NCBI GenBank assembly: GCA_031422315.1
Contig: JANOQN010000056.1
Span: 103,741 to 167,740 of the forward strand
Source: JANNYA01 sp031422315
GTDB lineage: Bacteria; Pseudomonadota; Gammaproteobacteria; Xanthomonadales; SZUA-5
Length of the DNA: 64,000 nucleotides
Reading direction: 5' to 3'
Shown: positions 1 to 8,410 of the stretch, piece by piece
Position numbering within the stretch: position 1 is the first letter of the stretch
How the letters are laid out: every line of letters begins with the position of its first letter
The notes under the pieces: model-generated
What the model was told of the DNA's origin: nothing
The model's database searches: none
What the model saw: the letters and a program-made list of their open reading frames with translations, nothing else
Program-made: the position numbers and the translations under genes

Positions 1-2
1 TT

Positions 3-1832
3 CCGTTTCACCAGCAAATCTATTTGCCTACCCAGATGGACGCCGAATCGCCGTTGACGAAACGCTACGTTATGCTGCTGCTAAACGCCGCGCCAGAACA
101 ACTGCTTGCATTAGATAGCTCGATCCAGGCGTTCAATCAAGCCGCATTGAAAAAGCTCGGAGCTGGCAAAGGCCAAGCGCGGCAAGTTAGTGCGCGCAAT
201 TTGCTTGAAACCGGCTTTAATAGAGAATCTAAGCTGGTGATTGGCTTGATGATGTTTTTATCCCAGTTGCTGATGTTCGTTGCAGCTTGCAACGCCGGTG
301 GTTTGCTGCTGATTCGCTGGGTGCTGCGGAGCGCGGAGCTCGCCACCCGCGCATCGCTAGGCGCTACGGTAAAGCGTTTAGCCGCAGCGGCGCTTGCGCA
401 GGCGCTACTGATTGCCGCCGTGGCGCTGGCGGTTGCACTCGTTATTTCACGTTTTGTGGCGGGCTATTTGCAGAGTTTTTTTCACACCAATCAAAATGGC
501 GTACCAGAATACATCCAGTTTGATTTAGGCCTGCGCGGCATCGTTCCGCTGTTATGCGCTTTGCTGTTGACCGTTACAGTTGTCGCAGCGCCAGTGGTTT
601 GGCGGCTATCAAAAAGCAACTTAAATTCCGAGCTGAAAAAGCGCGAGCGCGGTATGAGCGCGGATTATCGTTTAGGCAAATTTCTGCTCTGCGTGCAGTG
701 CATATTTGCCGTTGCCAGCGTTGCGGTTGCTATTACCGCGAGCTTGGGCGCGTGGCAGGCGAAGCGCTTTGACTACGGCGTTACCGGCGAAGGCGTGCTG
801 ATGACAACGGTTCGCAGCACTCAGCTCACGGCGCAGAAGGATTTTGCCGAGCAGTTGGCGCAGCAGCTTAGACTAGAGCAGAGCGTAAGCGCAGTCAGCG
901 TTGGCGTGGCCGTGCCACAAGCGGCGATTTCGATGCGGGACCTACTGGATCCAGACAAAGATGCGCCAATGCCGCGAAAAACTGTTGTTTTCGCAGAAGT
1001 TGATGGCTATTTTGCTGATGTTTACGGTATTTCACTGAGCGCTGGCCGTTGGTTAACGGTTGACTCGGGTGTCAAAACATCTGCCGAAGTCGTTATTAAT
1101 GAATCTCTAGCCGTGGAACGATTTGGCACAGCAAGCGCCGCGATAGGGCAATCGTTGACGTATTTGGAAGTTGACGGCGAAACAAGGACCAGCGTGCTGA
1201 TCGTAGGTGTAAGCGGCGCCGCGCGTATGGACGTTGATTTAGCGGCTAAGGAGTTTTTAGTGTTTGCGCCGGTTAGTAAAAATGCGGTTGCTGCTACGTC
1301 TATCAGCATCAAAACCAAATATGCACGGCCGCAATCGCTGATTCCACGTCTTGAGCAGCTCGCGCTTGAATTGAACGATACGCTGGCGCTGACACCGCCC
1401 CGCGTTTATCGGCAGTGGCGCGATGAATCCACGACTGGGTTTGACGTGGTGGCGAATATGTTTTTGCCCGTTGGGCTCGTCGCCATGCTAATGACCGCCA
1501 GCGGCTTAGGCGCGCTGCTCAGCACGATGGTGGCGCAACGCATGCGCGATTGCAGCCTGCGCCGGGCACTCGGTGCGCCGGGCGTGCAGCTGGTGCGCCC
1601 GCTATTGCAATCGCTATGGATCACCTGCGGTGTCGGCGTTGCGCTTGGTTTGGCGATCGCTGTGCCTTTGACGCAAAAGCTCAACCAAGTGCTCTATTCG
1701 GATTCGCTATCCATTGTGCTCATTCTGAGCTTGACGCTACTTATCGTATTCTTAACGCTTTCGCTCGCCTGCGTGCGACCGCTTTGGCGCGCACTGCACG
1801 CCGATCCTATGGAAATCCTGAGGCAAATCTAA
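3..1832 (+). CDS. FtsX/MacB-type ABC transporter permease (5' incomplete)
   Basis: The reading frame is open to the left edge of the window, so the gene starts outside it. The visible 600-odd residues have the FtsX/MacB permease layout. A first block of membrane segments lies near residues 71-97, 118-145, 170-192 and 218-245. A soluble periplasmic-type domain follows (about 250-470). Three C-terminal membrane segments lie after residue 475, with the family's RRALGAPG signature loop near residue 517. The total would be close to the 800-residue duplicated permeases of unknown-substrate MacB-like exporters. No ATPase is visible and would have to lie upstream. The family exports lipids, peptides or drugs or couples ATP to periplasmic work; the substrate cannot be told here. 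A 189-base gap separates it from gyrA. Confidence 0.8.
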   Translation, partial: PFHQQIYLPTQMDAESPLTKRYVMLLLNAAPEQLLALDSSIQAFNQAALKKLGAGKGQARQVSARNLLETGFNRESKLVIGLMMFLSQLLMFVAACNAGGLLLIRWVLRSAELATRASLGATVKRLAAAALAQALLIAAVALAVALVISRFVAGYLQSFFHTNQNGVPEYIQFDLGLRGIVPLLCALLLTVTVVAAPVVWRLSKSNLNSELKKRERGMSADYRLGKFLLCVQCIFAVASVAVAITASLGAWQAKRFDYGVTGEGVLMTTVRSTQLTAQKDFAEQLAQQLRLEQSVSAVSVGVAVPQAAISMRDLLDPDKDAPMPRKTVVFAEVDGYFADVYGISLSAGRWLTVDSGVKTSAEVVINESLAVERFGTASAAIGQSLTYLEVDGETRTSVLIVGVSGAARMDVDLAAKEFLVFAPVSKNAVAATSISIKTKYARPQSLIPRLEQLALELNDTLALTPPRVYRQWRDESTTGFDVVANMFLPVGLVAMLMTASGLGALLSTMVAQRMRDCSLRRALGAPGVQLVRPLLQSLWITCGVGVALGLAIAVPLTQKLNQVLYSDSLSIVLILSLTLLIVFLTLSLACVRPLWRALHADPMEILRQI

Positions 1833-2021
1833 ACAGCTGCAATTACTTGATTAAATTCAATGATTTGCGACGCCAAACGCAGCGCTGAAAAACGCCCCAG
1901 CACAGGCCCTTGCTGATACAATCGCCGACTTCCGCAAGCTTGGTCTCAGATTGCGGGCTCTACACGCTCGCTGATGTTTAGCAAGCTCATGATCCAATAA
2001 TTAAATCGGAGGTTCGGCGCG

Positions 2022-4814
2022 ATGGCTGAGTTTGCCAAAGAAGTGTTGCGCGTCAGCATCGAAGAAGAAATGAAGCAAAGCTATTTGGATTACGCGATGA
2101 GCGTGATCGTAGGCCGCGCGCTACCGGATGTTCGTGACGGGCTAAAGCCTGTGCATCGCCGGGTTCTTTTTGCGATGAAAGAGCTCAATAACGAGTTCAA
2201 TCGCCCGCGCATGAAATCCGCGCGGGTCGTCGGTGATGTAACCGGTAAATACCACCCGCACGGCGATCAGGCGGTCTATGACACGCTAGTGCGCATGGCG
2301 CAGAACTTCTCGCTGCGCTATTTGCTCGTTGATGGCCAAGGTAACTTTGGCTCGGTCGATGGTGATTCCCCGGCGGCGATGCGCTACACCGAAGTGCGGT
2401 TGAGTAAACTGGCAGGCGAGCTGCTGCGCGATATTGATCGTGACACCGTCAATTTCCGCCCGAACTACAGCGGCGATATGGAAGAGCCGACTGTACTGCC
2501 GACCATCATCCCGAACCTACTCGTGAACGGCTCCGCCGGTATTGCGGTGGGTATGGCGACTAATATTCCGCCGCACAATTTGGGCGAAGTGGTCGATGGC
2601 ACTTTAGCATTGCTGCAAAACCCGGAATTGAGCATCGAAGAGTTGATGCGCTTTATTCCCGGCCCCGATTTCCCGACCGCTGGCATAATTAATGGCATCG
2701 CCGGCGTGGTTGAGGCGTATCGCACCGGGCGTGGGCGAATTCACGTGCGCGGGCGCGCCAATATTGAGCGCGAGGGCAACCGTGAAAGCATCATTATTAC
2801 TGAGCTACCTTACCAGGTTAACAAAGCCCGTTTGGTCGAAAAAATTGCCGAACTGCACAAAGAAAAGTTAATTGAAGGCATTGCCGGCGATGGCCTGCGC
2901 GATGAGTCTGATAAAGACGGCATGCGCGTGGTTATTGACGTCAAGCGCGGTGAAAACGCTGAAATTTTGTTGAATAATCTGTATCGACAAACCCAGCTAC
3001 AGACGGTGTTTGGCATCAATATGGTGGCCTTAGTTGCGGGTCAGCCGAAGATTCTTAATATTAAAGAAATCTTGCTGCACTTTATTGCGCACAGGCGTGA
3101 AGTCGTCACGCGCCGCACGATTTTTGAAATCCGCAAAGCCCGTTCGCGCGCGCATATTTTAGAAGGCTTGACGGTCGCGCTGGCCAATATTGATGAGCTG
3201 ATCGAGCTGATTAAAACTTCGCCCACGCCAGCCGATGCAAAAGAGCGGATGTTGACGAAAAAATGGGCCCCAGGTTTGGTGTCTGCACTGCTGAGCGGCG
3301 CCGGTGAGCGAACCCGCCCTGAAGAGATGAAGTTCTACGAAGGTTTGCAGCCTGAGGGATACCAGCTTTCGGACATTCAAGCGAAAGAAATTCTGGAAAT
3401 GCGCCTCAGCCGGTTGACCGGTTTGGAGCAAGATAAGTTAACCGCCGAATACACTGAAATTCTGGCGACGATCACCGAGCTGTTTAAGATTCTGGATTTG
3501 CCAGAGCGCTTGAACGAAGTGATTACCGATGAGTTGAACACGCTCAAAGCGGCATTTAACGATCCGCGCCGAACGGTGATCGAGCAATCGCTCGCCGATT
3601 TAGAAGCCGAAGATTTGATCAAACCCGAAGATGTGGTGGTCACTTTATCGCACGCTGGTTACGTCAAACGGCAGCCTTTACACGTTTATCGCGCGCAAAA
3701 ACGCGGTGGTAAAGGCCGCAGCGCAACGAATCTGAAGGAAGAAGATTTCGTCGAAGGCGTGTGGGTTGTCAACACGCATGACACGCTTCTGACTTTCACA
3801 AGCGCGGGCCGGGTTTTCAAAACCAAAGTGTACCGTGTGCCAGAAGCTAGCTCTGGATCGCGCGGTCGTCCGATTGTTAATTTACTACCGTTAGAGGCGG
3901 ATGAAAAAATCCAAGCGGTATTGCCGATTCGCACCTTTGACGATAAGCACGCGATTTTGTTTGCCACCAAGGCCGGCGTGGTCAAGAAAACGCCGCTGAG
4001 CTCATTTGCCAACGTGCGCAGTAACGGCATACGCGCGATTGAGTTTGATGAAGGCGATGGTTTAGTTGGCGTAGCGCTCACTGATGGAACGCAAGACGTG
4101 ATGCTGTTCGGCAGCAACGGCCGTGCGGTGCGATTCTCAGAAGATGCACTGCGTGAGCTAGGCCGAACCGCCAGAGGTGTCCGCGGTATGCGTTTTGACG
4201 AAGATAAAGGCGGTGGCCGCGTCGTAGCGTTGTTGATCGTGAATAGTCAATTCGTCGCCAATGAAAGCGATGTTGATGACGCTGAAGTTGACACCAAAAC
4301 TGATGTGGAAGTGCTCGAAGGCGCGGAAGTATCAGAAGCTTTAGTTTCGGCGGATGCGCAAAACATCCCACAAGTATTGACTGCAACGCAGCGCGGCTAT
4401 GGCAAGCGCACGCCGATCACCGCGTTCCCGCGCAAAGGTCGGGGCGGTTTGGGCGTCATCGCGATCAAGTGCAGCGATCGCAACGGCGAATTGGTTGCGG
4501 CCGTGCAGATTGACGCGAAAGACGATCTGATGCTGATCTCCGATCAGGGCACGTTGGTGCGCACGCGCGCCAAAGAAGTCGCGCTGGTGGGTCGAAATAC
4601 CCAGGGCGTAACCTTAATTCGCGTCGCCGGTGATGAGAAATTAGTCGGCGTGGTGCGCATTGCTTATGACGAAGCAGCTGAGCTTGAGCTTGAAGAAGCG
4701 GCGCTAGAATCTGCCCTAGAATCTGCATTGGATGCAGCGCCTGATTTAGCGTCGGCCAATCCGCCAGCCGCAGACTTAGTAGGCGATGCACCCGCTGAGC
4801 CTAGCGATGCGTAG
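2022..4814 (+). CDS. gyrA: DNA gyrase subunit A
   Basis: Gyrase A cleaves and rejoins DNA and, with GyrB, introduces negative supercoils. The N-terminal breakage-reunion domain is intact, with catalytic Tyr122 in AAMRYTE. The C-terminal beta-pinwheel carries a GyrA-box-like QKRGGKG, which argues for GyrA and against ParC; 930 residues also fits GyrA. The quinolone-determining segment reads HPHGDQAVYD, so residue 83 is Gln where E. coli has Ser, while Asp87 is kept. An acidic insertion of about 45 residues (roughly 740-786) sits between pinwheel blades before VLTATQRGYGKRT. A GGAGG Shine-Dalgarno at 2008-2012 fixes the ATG. A DegP-like gene starts 7 bases after the stop. Confidence 0.97.
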   Translation: MAEFAKEVLRVSIEEEMKQSYLDYAMSVIVGRALPDVRDGLKPVHRRVLFAMKELNNEFNRPRMKSARVVGDVTGKYHPHGDQAVYDTLVRMAQNFSLRYLLVDGQGNFGSVDGDSPAAMRYTEVRLSKLAGELLRDIDRDTVNFRPNYSGDMEEPTVLPTIIPNLLVNGSAGIAVGMATNIPPHNLGEVVDGTLALLQNPELSIEELMRFIPGPDFPTAGIINGIAGVVEAYRTGRGRIHVRGRANIEREGNRESIIITELPYQVNKARLVEKIAELHKEKLIEGIAGDGLRDESDKDGMRVVIDVKRGENAEILLNNLYRQTQLQTVFGINMVALVAGQPKILNIKEILLHFIAHRREVVTRRTIFEIRKARSRAHILEGLTVALANIDELIELIKTSPTPADAKERMLTKKWAPGLVSALLSGAGERTRPEEMKFYEGLQPEGYQLSDIQAKEILEMRLSRLTGLEQDKLTAEYTEILATITELFKILDLPERLNEVITDELNTLKAAFNDPRRTVIEQSLADLEAEDLIKPEDVVVTLSHAGYVKRQPLHVYRAQKRGGKGRSATNLKEEDFVEGVWVVNTHDTLLTFTSAGRVFKTKVYRVPEASSGSRGRPIVNLLPLEADEKIQAVLPIRTFDDKHAILFATKAGVVKKTPLSSFANVRSNGIRAIEFDEGDGLVGVALTDGTQDVMLFGSNGRAVRFSEDALRELGRTARGVRGMRFDEDKGGGRVVALLIVNSQFVANESDVDDAEVDTKTDVEVLEGAEVSEALVSADAQNIPQVLTATQRGYGKRTPITAFPRKGRGGLGVIAIKCSDRNGELVAAVQIDAKDDLMLISDQGTLVRTRAKEVALVGRNTQGVTLIRVAGDEKLVGVVRIAYDEAAELELEEAALESALESALDAAPDLASANPPAADLVGDAPAEPSDA

Positions 4815-4821
4815 TCACTCG

Positions 4822-6888
4822 ATGATTAGAAAGCTAACTTTAGCCTGCGCATTTGCGATGGCATTCGGTGCAGGCGCTTTGCCAGCAAAACCGCAAGCCA
4901 CAGACGCGCTCAATGCCAGCTCAATGGCAGTTGCGCGTGATGCGGTGCTGCCGCACGTGGTGTCGATCTTGGTGGTGCGGCAAGACTTTGCTGCCGGTGA
5001 AGCGCGGCTGTCGCTTTCGGGTGGCACCGGTACCATTGTCAGCGCCGATGGCTTTATCGCTACCAATGCGCACGTCACGGAAAACGGCACGCGCTTTCGC
5101 GTGGTGTTGAACGATCAGCGCGAATATCCAGCGGTGCTGGTCGGTACTGATCCGATTAGCGATTTGGCGGTGCTTAAACTGCAAGCGCCAGCCGGTGTGC
5201 GTTTTGGTTTTGCTACGTTTGCTAACGATTTGTCCGCGCTAAAACCGGGCGATACGATTTTGGCGATGGGCGCGCCGTGGGGCATGCGCGACTCGGTAAC
5301 GGCAGGTGTGATCAATCACGTTTCGCGGCTGATGGTCAGCTTATTTGAAGATGAGGCCGACTACGAACAATCGCTCAATGCCACGCAATCAACCGCACGC
5401 TATTACGCCTGGATACAGCACGACGCATCTATCTCCCCTGGGAATTCCGGCGGCCCACTGGTGGATTTATCGGGTCGAATAATTGGCGTGAATACGCGCG
5501 GCAATATGTTTGGCGGCGATATGGCGTTCTCGATTCCCGCCCCGATTGCGGCCAGCGTTGTGCAGGCGCTGATTAAAGACGGCAAGGTCACGCGTAGTGA
5601 TTTTGGCTTCAACGTGCGCAGTTTGCGCGGTACCGATTTAACCGATGGCGTGCTAATTTCGGGTGTTGATCGCGAATCGCTCGCCGAAAAAGCAGGCTTA
5701 AAACCGGGCGATTTGTTGCTCAGCGTCGATGGTAAGCCGATTACTTTGGCGCAGCCAGAAAGCGTGCCGGATTTCCGCCGCAGCCTTGCGGAGCGAACAG
5801 TCGGCAGCACCTTGAAACTATCAGTTAAGCGAGGCCAGAAGGCGATCGAGTTTGCAGTAGCGTCTGTGCCGCAAATCGATCAAAAACCTGATGAGCAGGA
5901 AATCGCGCATTGGGGCATTAGCGTTGGTGAAATTACCCCAGATGTGGTGCGCACGCGTTATTTAGATAGTTCCGCAGGTGTGTTGGTTGCGGGGCTCCGT
6001 ACCGGTGGCCCGGCCGGCACTGCGCAGCCACCATTGCAGCTGGGTGATCGCATCACCCACGTCAATGCGAAAGCGGTGAATGCCATGCGTGATTTTAAGA
6101 TCGCTGCGGGTAGTTTGCCTGACGTAAGCGAGAATCAAGCTGAGCCCGAAGCGGTTACGCTATCGATTGATCGCACCGGTAATCGCTTGCTCGTGCTTCT
6201 CACGCCTGCGCCTAAACGCATAATCCCTCCTGTTAATCCAGAGCTGAGCAAAGCCTGGGCCGGCTGGGAAGTGCAGCCGATCCCAGGCACGCTGGCAAAA
6301 CAGCTTAAGCTTGCCCAAGCGGGTTTTCGCGTGACTCGGCTTTACCCCAAAGGCCCGGCTGAAGTTGCCGGCCTGCAAATTGGCGATTTAATCGTCGCGA
6401 CCGGCGATAATCCGGTCAAGCCAAGCGGCTTAAAAGAAACTTCGGCGCTGGATTTGCGCGTGCGCAATGCGCTATTGACTGAGCCCTTTGCAATCACCAT
6501 CTTGCGCGCAGGCAAGCGGCAAACCCAAACGCTGAGCTTGAGCGAAAAACCTAATCCGGTCGAAACGGTAGATCGGCTTTGGAATGATGAACTCAGCACG
6601 CAGCTGCGCGCGTTGACTTTTTTTGATCGCATCGAGCGCAAGTTGAAAGACAGCCAAAAAGGCGTGGTGGTTGAGCGCGTTGAAAACGGCGGCTACGGTG
6701 GTTTGGCGCATCTGCGCGAAGGTGATTTGTTGGTGCGGTTGGGTGATCAAGATGTAAGTGACCTAGCCAGTTTCAGTAAGGCGCTAGCGGTGGCGCAGGC
6801 CAGCCAAGTGCCAAAGCTGAGCTTTTTAGTCATGCGCGGCACCGGTACGCGCTTGTTGTTTGTTGAATCTCCGTGGAAGGCCAAATAA
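4822..6888 (+). CDS. HtrA/DegP-like periplasmic serine protease with four PDZ domains
   Basis: This is an S1C (trypsin-fold) protease of envelope quality control. The triad is visible: His84 in TNAHV, Asp114 in SDLAVLK and Ser209 in GNSGGP. Four PDZ-like segments follow (about 262-350, 365-455, 480-560, 595-680), where DegP and DegS have two and one. I chose the ATG at 4822 because a hydrophobic signal peptide begins directly there; an in-frame ATG at 4786 inside gyrA would add 12 residues in front of it. The stop overlaps the next start in a TAATG, so the downstream protease-like protein is probably translationally coupled. Substrates are unknown. The extra PDZ pair suggests regulatory or scaffold roles, which is inference. 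Confidence 0.85.
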   Translation: MIRKLTLACAFAMAFGAGALPAKPQATDALNASSMAVARDAVLPHVVSILVVRQDFAAGEARLSLSGGTGTIVSADGFIATNAHVTENGTRFRVVLNDQREYPAVLVGTDPISDLAVLKLQAPAGVRFGFATFANDLSALKPGDTILAMGAPWGMRDSVTAGVINHVSRLMVSLFEDEADYEQSLNATQSTARYYAWIQHDASISPGNSGGPLVDLSGRIIGVNTRGNMFGGDMAFSIPAPIAASVVQALIKDGKVTRSDFGFNVRSLRGTDLTDGVLISGVDRESLAEKAGLKPGDLLLSVDGKPITLAQPESVPDFRRSLAERTVGSTLKLSVKRGQKAIEFAVASVPQIDQKPDEQEIAHWGISVGEITPDVVRTRYLDSSAGVLVAGLRTGGPAGTAQPPLQLGDRITHVNAKAVNAMRDFKIAAGSLPDVSENQAEPEAVTLSIDRTGNRLLVLLTPAPKRIIPPVNPELSKAWAGWEVQPIPGTLAKQLKLAQAGFRVTRLYPKGPAEVAGLQIGDLIVATGDNPVKPSGLKETSALDLRVRNALLTEPFAITILRAGKRQTQTLSLSEKPNPVETVDRLWNDELSTQLRALTFFDRIERKLKDSQKGVVVERVENGGYGGLAHLREGDLLVRLGDQDVSDLASFSKALAVAQASQVPKLSFLVMRGTGTRLLFVESPWKAK

Positions 6889-7670
6889 TGACATCTATGG
6901 TTTTATGGCGAAGCGCCTGCCTATTTGCTGCTATCACGTTGGCTGCTCCAAATACGGCAGTTGCGGAAAAAGATGCTGGCCCGAAAATCTATCAAAAGCT
7001 GCTGCAACGCTACGGCAAAAGCATCGTCACAGTCAGCTACGTGTTGAGCTTTGATGGCGCAGGCTCCGATCAGCGCGTGCAAGGTGAAACTGACGCCACC
7101 CTCGTCAGCGCTGACGGCTTACTGCTAGTGCCCTCATCTGTGCTCAACCCGACTGATATGTATCAGAAAGTCTATCGAAGCCAGGGCGATGGACAGGTTC
7201 CTAACATGCGCTCGTCGGAAATTAAGGTGCGCTTACCAGGTTCTGATCAGCCCTTGGAAGCCACAGTTGTTACGCAGGATCGTGATTTAGGCTTGGCGTG
7301 GCTCAAAATTAAATCGCCGCCTAAAGGTTTGACACACGTGGATTTGAGCAAAGCGATGGATCCGAAAGTCGGCCAGAAAGCGTACTCAGTCGGGCTGATT
7401 TCCGAGGAATTCGACTACGCGCCATACATTGAAGAAACGCGCGTGCAGGGTGAAATTTCCGTGCCATACAAAGCCTTCGTGACCGATCAACCCGGCACTA
7501 TGTTATTCGCCGAAGACGGCACACCGCTCGGCTTTACCGTGCTGCGCATCGACGGTACCTCGAATATGTCCGCCGGCGGCAACTATCGCATGTTCGCTAC
7601 TATGGTCGGCGGCGCAAGGTTGCAAGCGCTACAAGAACGGGTGCAGTCGATTAGCGAGCGGCCCAAATAA
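6888..7670 (+). CDS. Secreted S1C-protease-fold protein lacking catalytic residues
   Basis: A 260-residue exported protein with a signal peptide of about 26 residues. Its body follows the trypsin-fold order of the upstream protease: the segment LVSADGLLLVPSSVL sits where the catalytic His motif (VSADGFIATNAHV) should be but has Ser instead of His. DLGLAWLK matches the Asp segment SDLAVLK. The Ser loop GNSGGP is replaced by LFAEDGTPLGFTV. Two of three triad residues are thus lost and it has no PDZ domain, so it is predicted to be a pseudoprotease. The TAATG overlap with the upstream gene decides the start and implies coupled, perhaps stoichiometric, expression. A role as partner or inhibitor of that protease is inference. 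Confidence 0.7.
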   Translation: MTSMVLWRSACLFAAITLAAPNTAVAEKDAGPKIYQKLLQRYGKSIVTVSYVLSFDGAGSDQRVQGETDATLVSADGLLLVPSSVLNPTDMYQKVYRSQGDGQVPNMRSSEIKVRLPGSDQPLEATVVTQDRDLGLAWLKIKSPPKGLTHVDLSKAMDPKVGQKAYSVGLISEEFDYAPYIEETRVQGEISVPYKAFVTDQPGTMLFAEDGTPLGFTVLRIDGTSNMSAGGNYRMFATMVGGARLQALQERVQSISERPK

Positions 7671-7723
7671 GTTCGACCTGCAAGCCAATCACCCACTCGA
7701 AAATACACTACGAATCACAAGCC

Positions 7724-8212
7724 ATGAAAATCGAAAATAACTCCGTTGTAAGCTTTCACTACATCGTAAACGCCCTTGATGGCACTGAAATCGAATCCAG
7801 CCGCAAGGTCAACCAGCCGCAGCTTTATCTACACGGCCACAAAGGCGTGGTGCCTGGTTTGGAAACCGCGATGGAAGGCAAACAGACCGGCGACACTTTT
7901 AAAGTTACCGTCGCGCCTGAGCTGGCGTACGGCATGCGCGTTGAAGGCAAAATGGCGCGCGTGTCGATGAAAAAGTTGGCAAAAGCCGGCAAAATTTCCG
8001 TCGGGCGCTGGGTGCAAGTGGAAACCGAGCAAGGCATGCAAATTGCCACTGTAGCGAAAGTCGGCATGACGGTGGTGGATTTGGATTTGAATCATCCACT
8101 CGCTGGAAAAGTGCTGGTGTTTGACGTTGAAGTGCTGAGCGTGCGTGAAGCAACTGCGCATGAAATTGAGCATGGGCATGCGCATGGTGCAGGTGGCGTA
8201 GAGCATCCGTAG
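7724..8212 (+). CDS. slyD: FKBP-type peptidyl-prolyl isomerase SlyD
   Basis: SlyD is a cytoplasmic proline isomerase and chaperone that also binds nickel and assists metalloenzyme maturation. The split FKBP domain is visible (YIVNALDGTEIESS at the start, VVPGLETAMEGKQTGD in the middle), with the insert-in-flap chaperone domain at about residues 70-125. The tail ends in a short His-rich stretch (EHGHAHGAGGVEH), shorter than the long Cys/His tail of E. coli SlyD, so metal capacity is probably lower. It stands alone, followed by an inverted-repeat element. Confidence 0.92.
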   Translation: MKIENNSVVSFHYIVNALDGTEIESSRKVNQPQLYLHGHKGVVPGLETAMEGKQTGDTFKVTVAPELAYGMRVEGKMARVSMKKLAKAGKISVGRWVQVETEQGMQIATVAKVGMTVVDLDLNHPLAGKVLVFDVEVLSVREATAHEIEHGHAHGAGGVEHP

Positions 8213-8221
8213 GCTCCGAAT

Positions 8222-8313
8222 CGTCATTCCCGCGTAGGCGGGAATCCAGGTTCCATATCCGTTCGGTGAACTTTGACACCTGTAACTGGATCCCCGCCTT
8301 CGCGGGGATGACG
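8222..8313. repeat. REP-like paired palindromic element (CGTCATTCC...GGATGACG)
   Basis: Two 28-base arms (8222-8249 and 8286-8313) are inverted copies of each other with three mismatches, separated by 36 bases. Each arm is itself a small hairpin with a 7-base stem and 4-base loop (TTCCCGC/GCGGGAA and TCCCCGC/GCGGGGA). This is the widespread proteobacterial REP/BIME type moved by RAYT transposases. It lies between slyD and parE and may also act as a transcript-end structure. Confidence 0.85.
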
Positions 8314-8410
8314 TGGGTTAGCTCAGCTGCAAGTAGGTTCGGCACAGCTGCTAATCAGAACTATTTAAGTAAAAGAATCAAACAAAACCCCTCATCAAAT
8401 GTAGTGAGCT

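Noticed and set aside
2022..4814. ParC instead of GyrA
   Set aside because: The 930-residue length and QKRGGKG box are gyrase features; ParC lacks a full GyrA box and is near 750 residues. parE nearby alone does not change this.
8213..8410. Insertion sequence or MITE with transposase
   Set aside because: Only a short paired palindrome is present, no transposase frame and no target-site duplication I can see.
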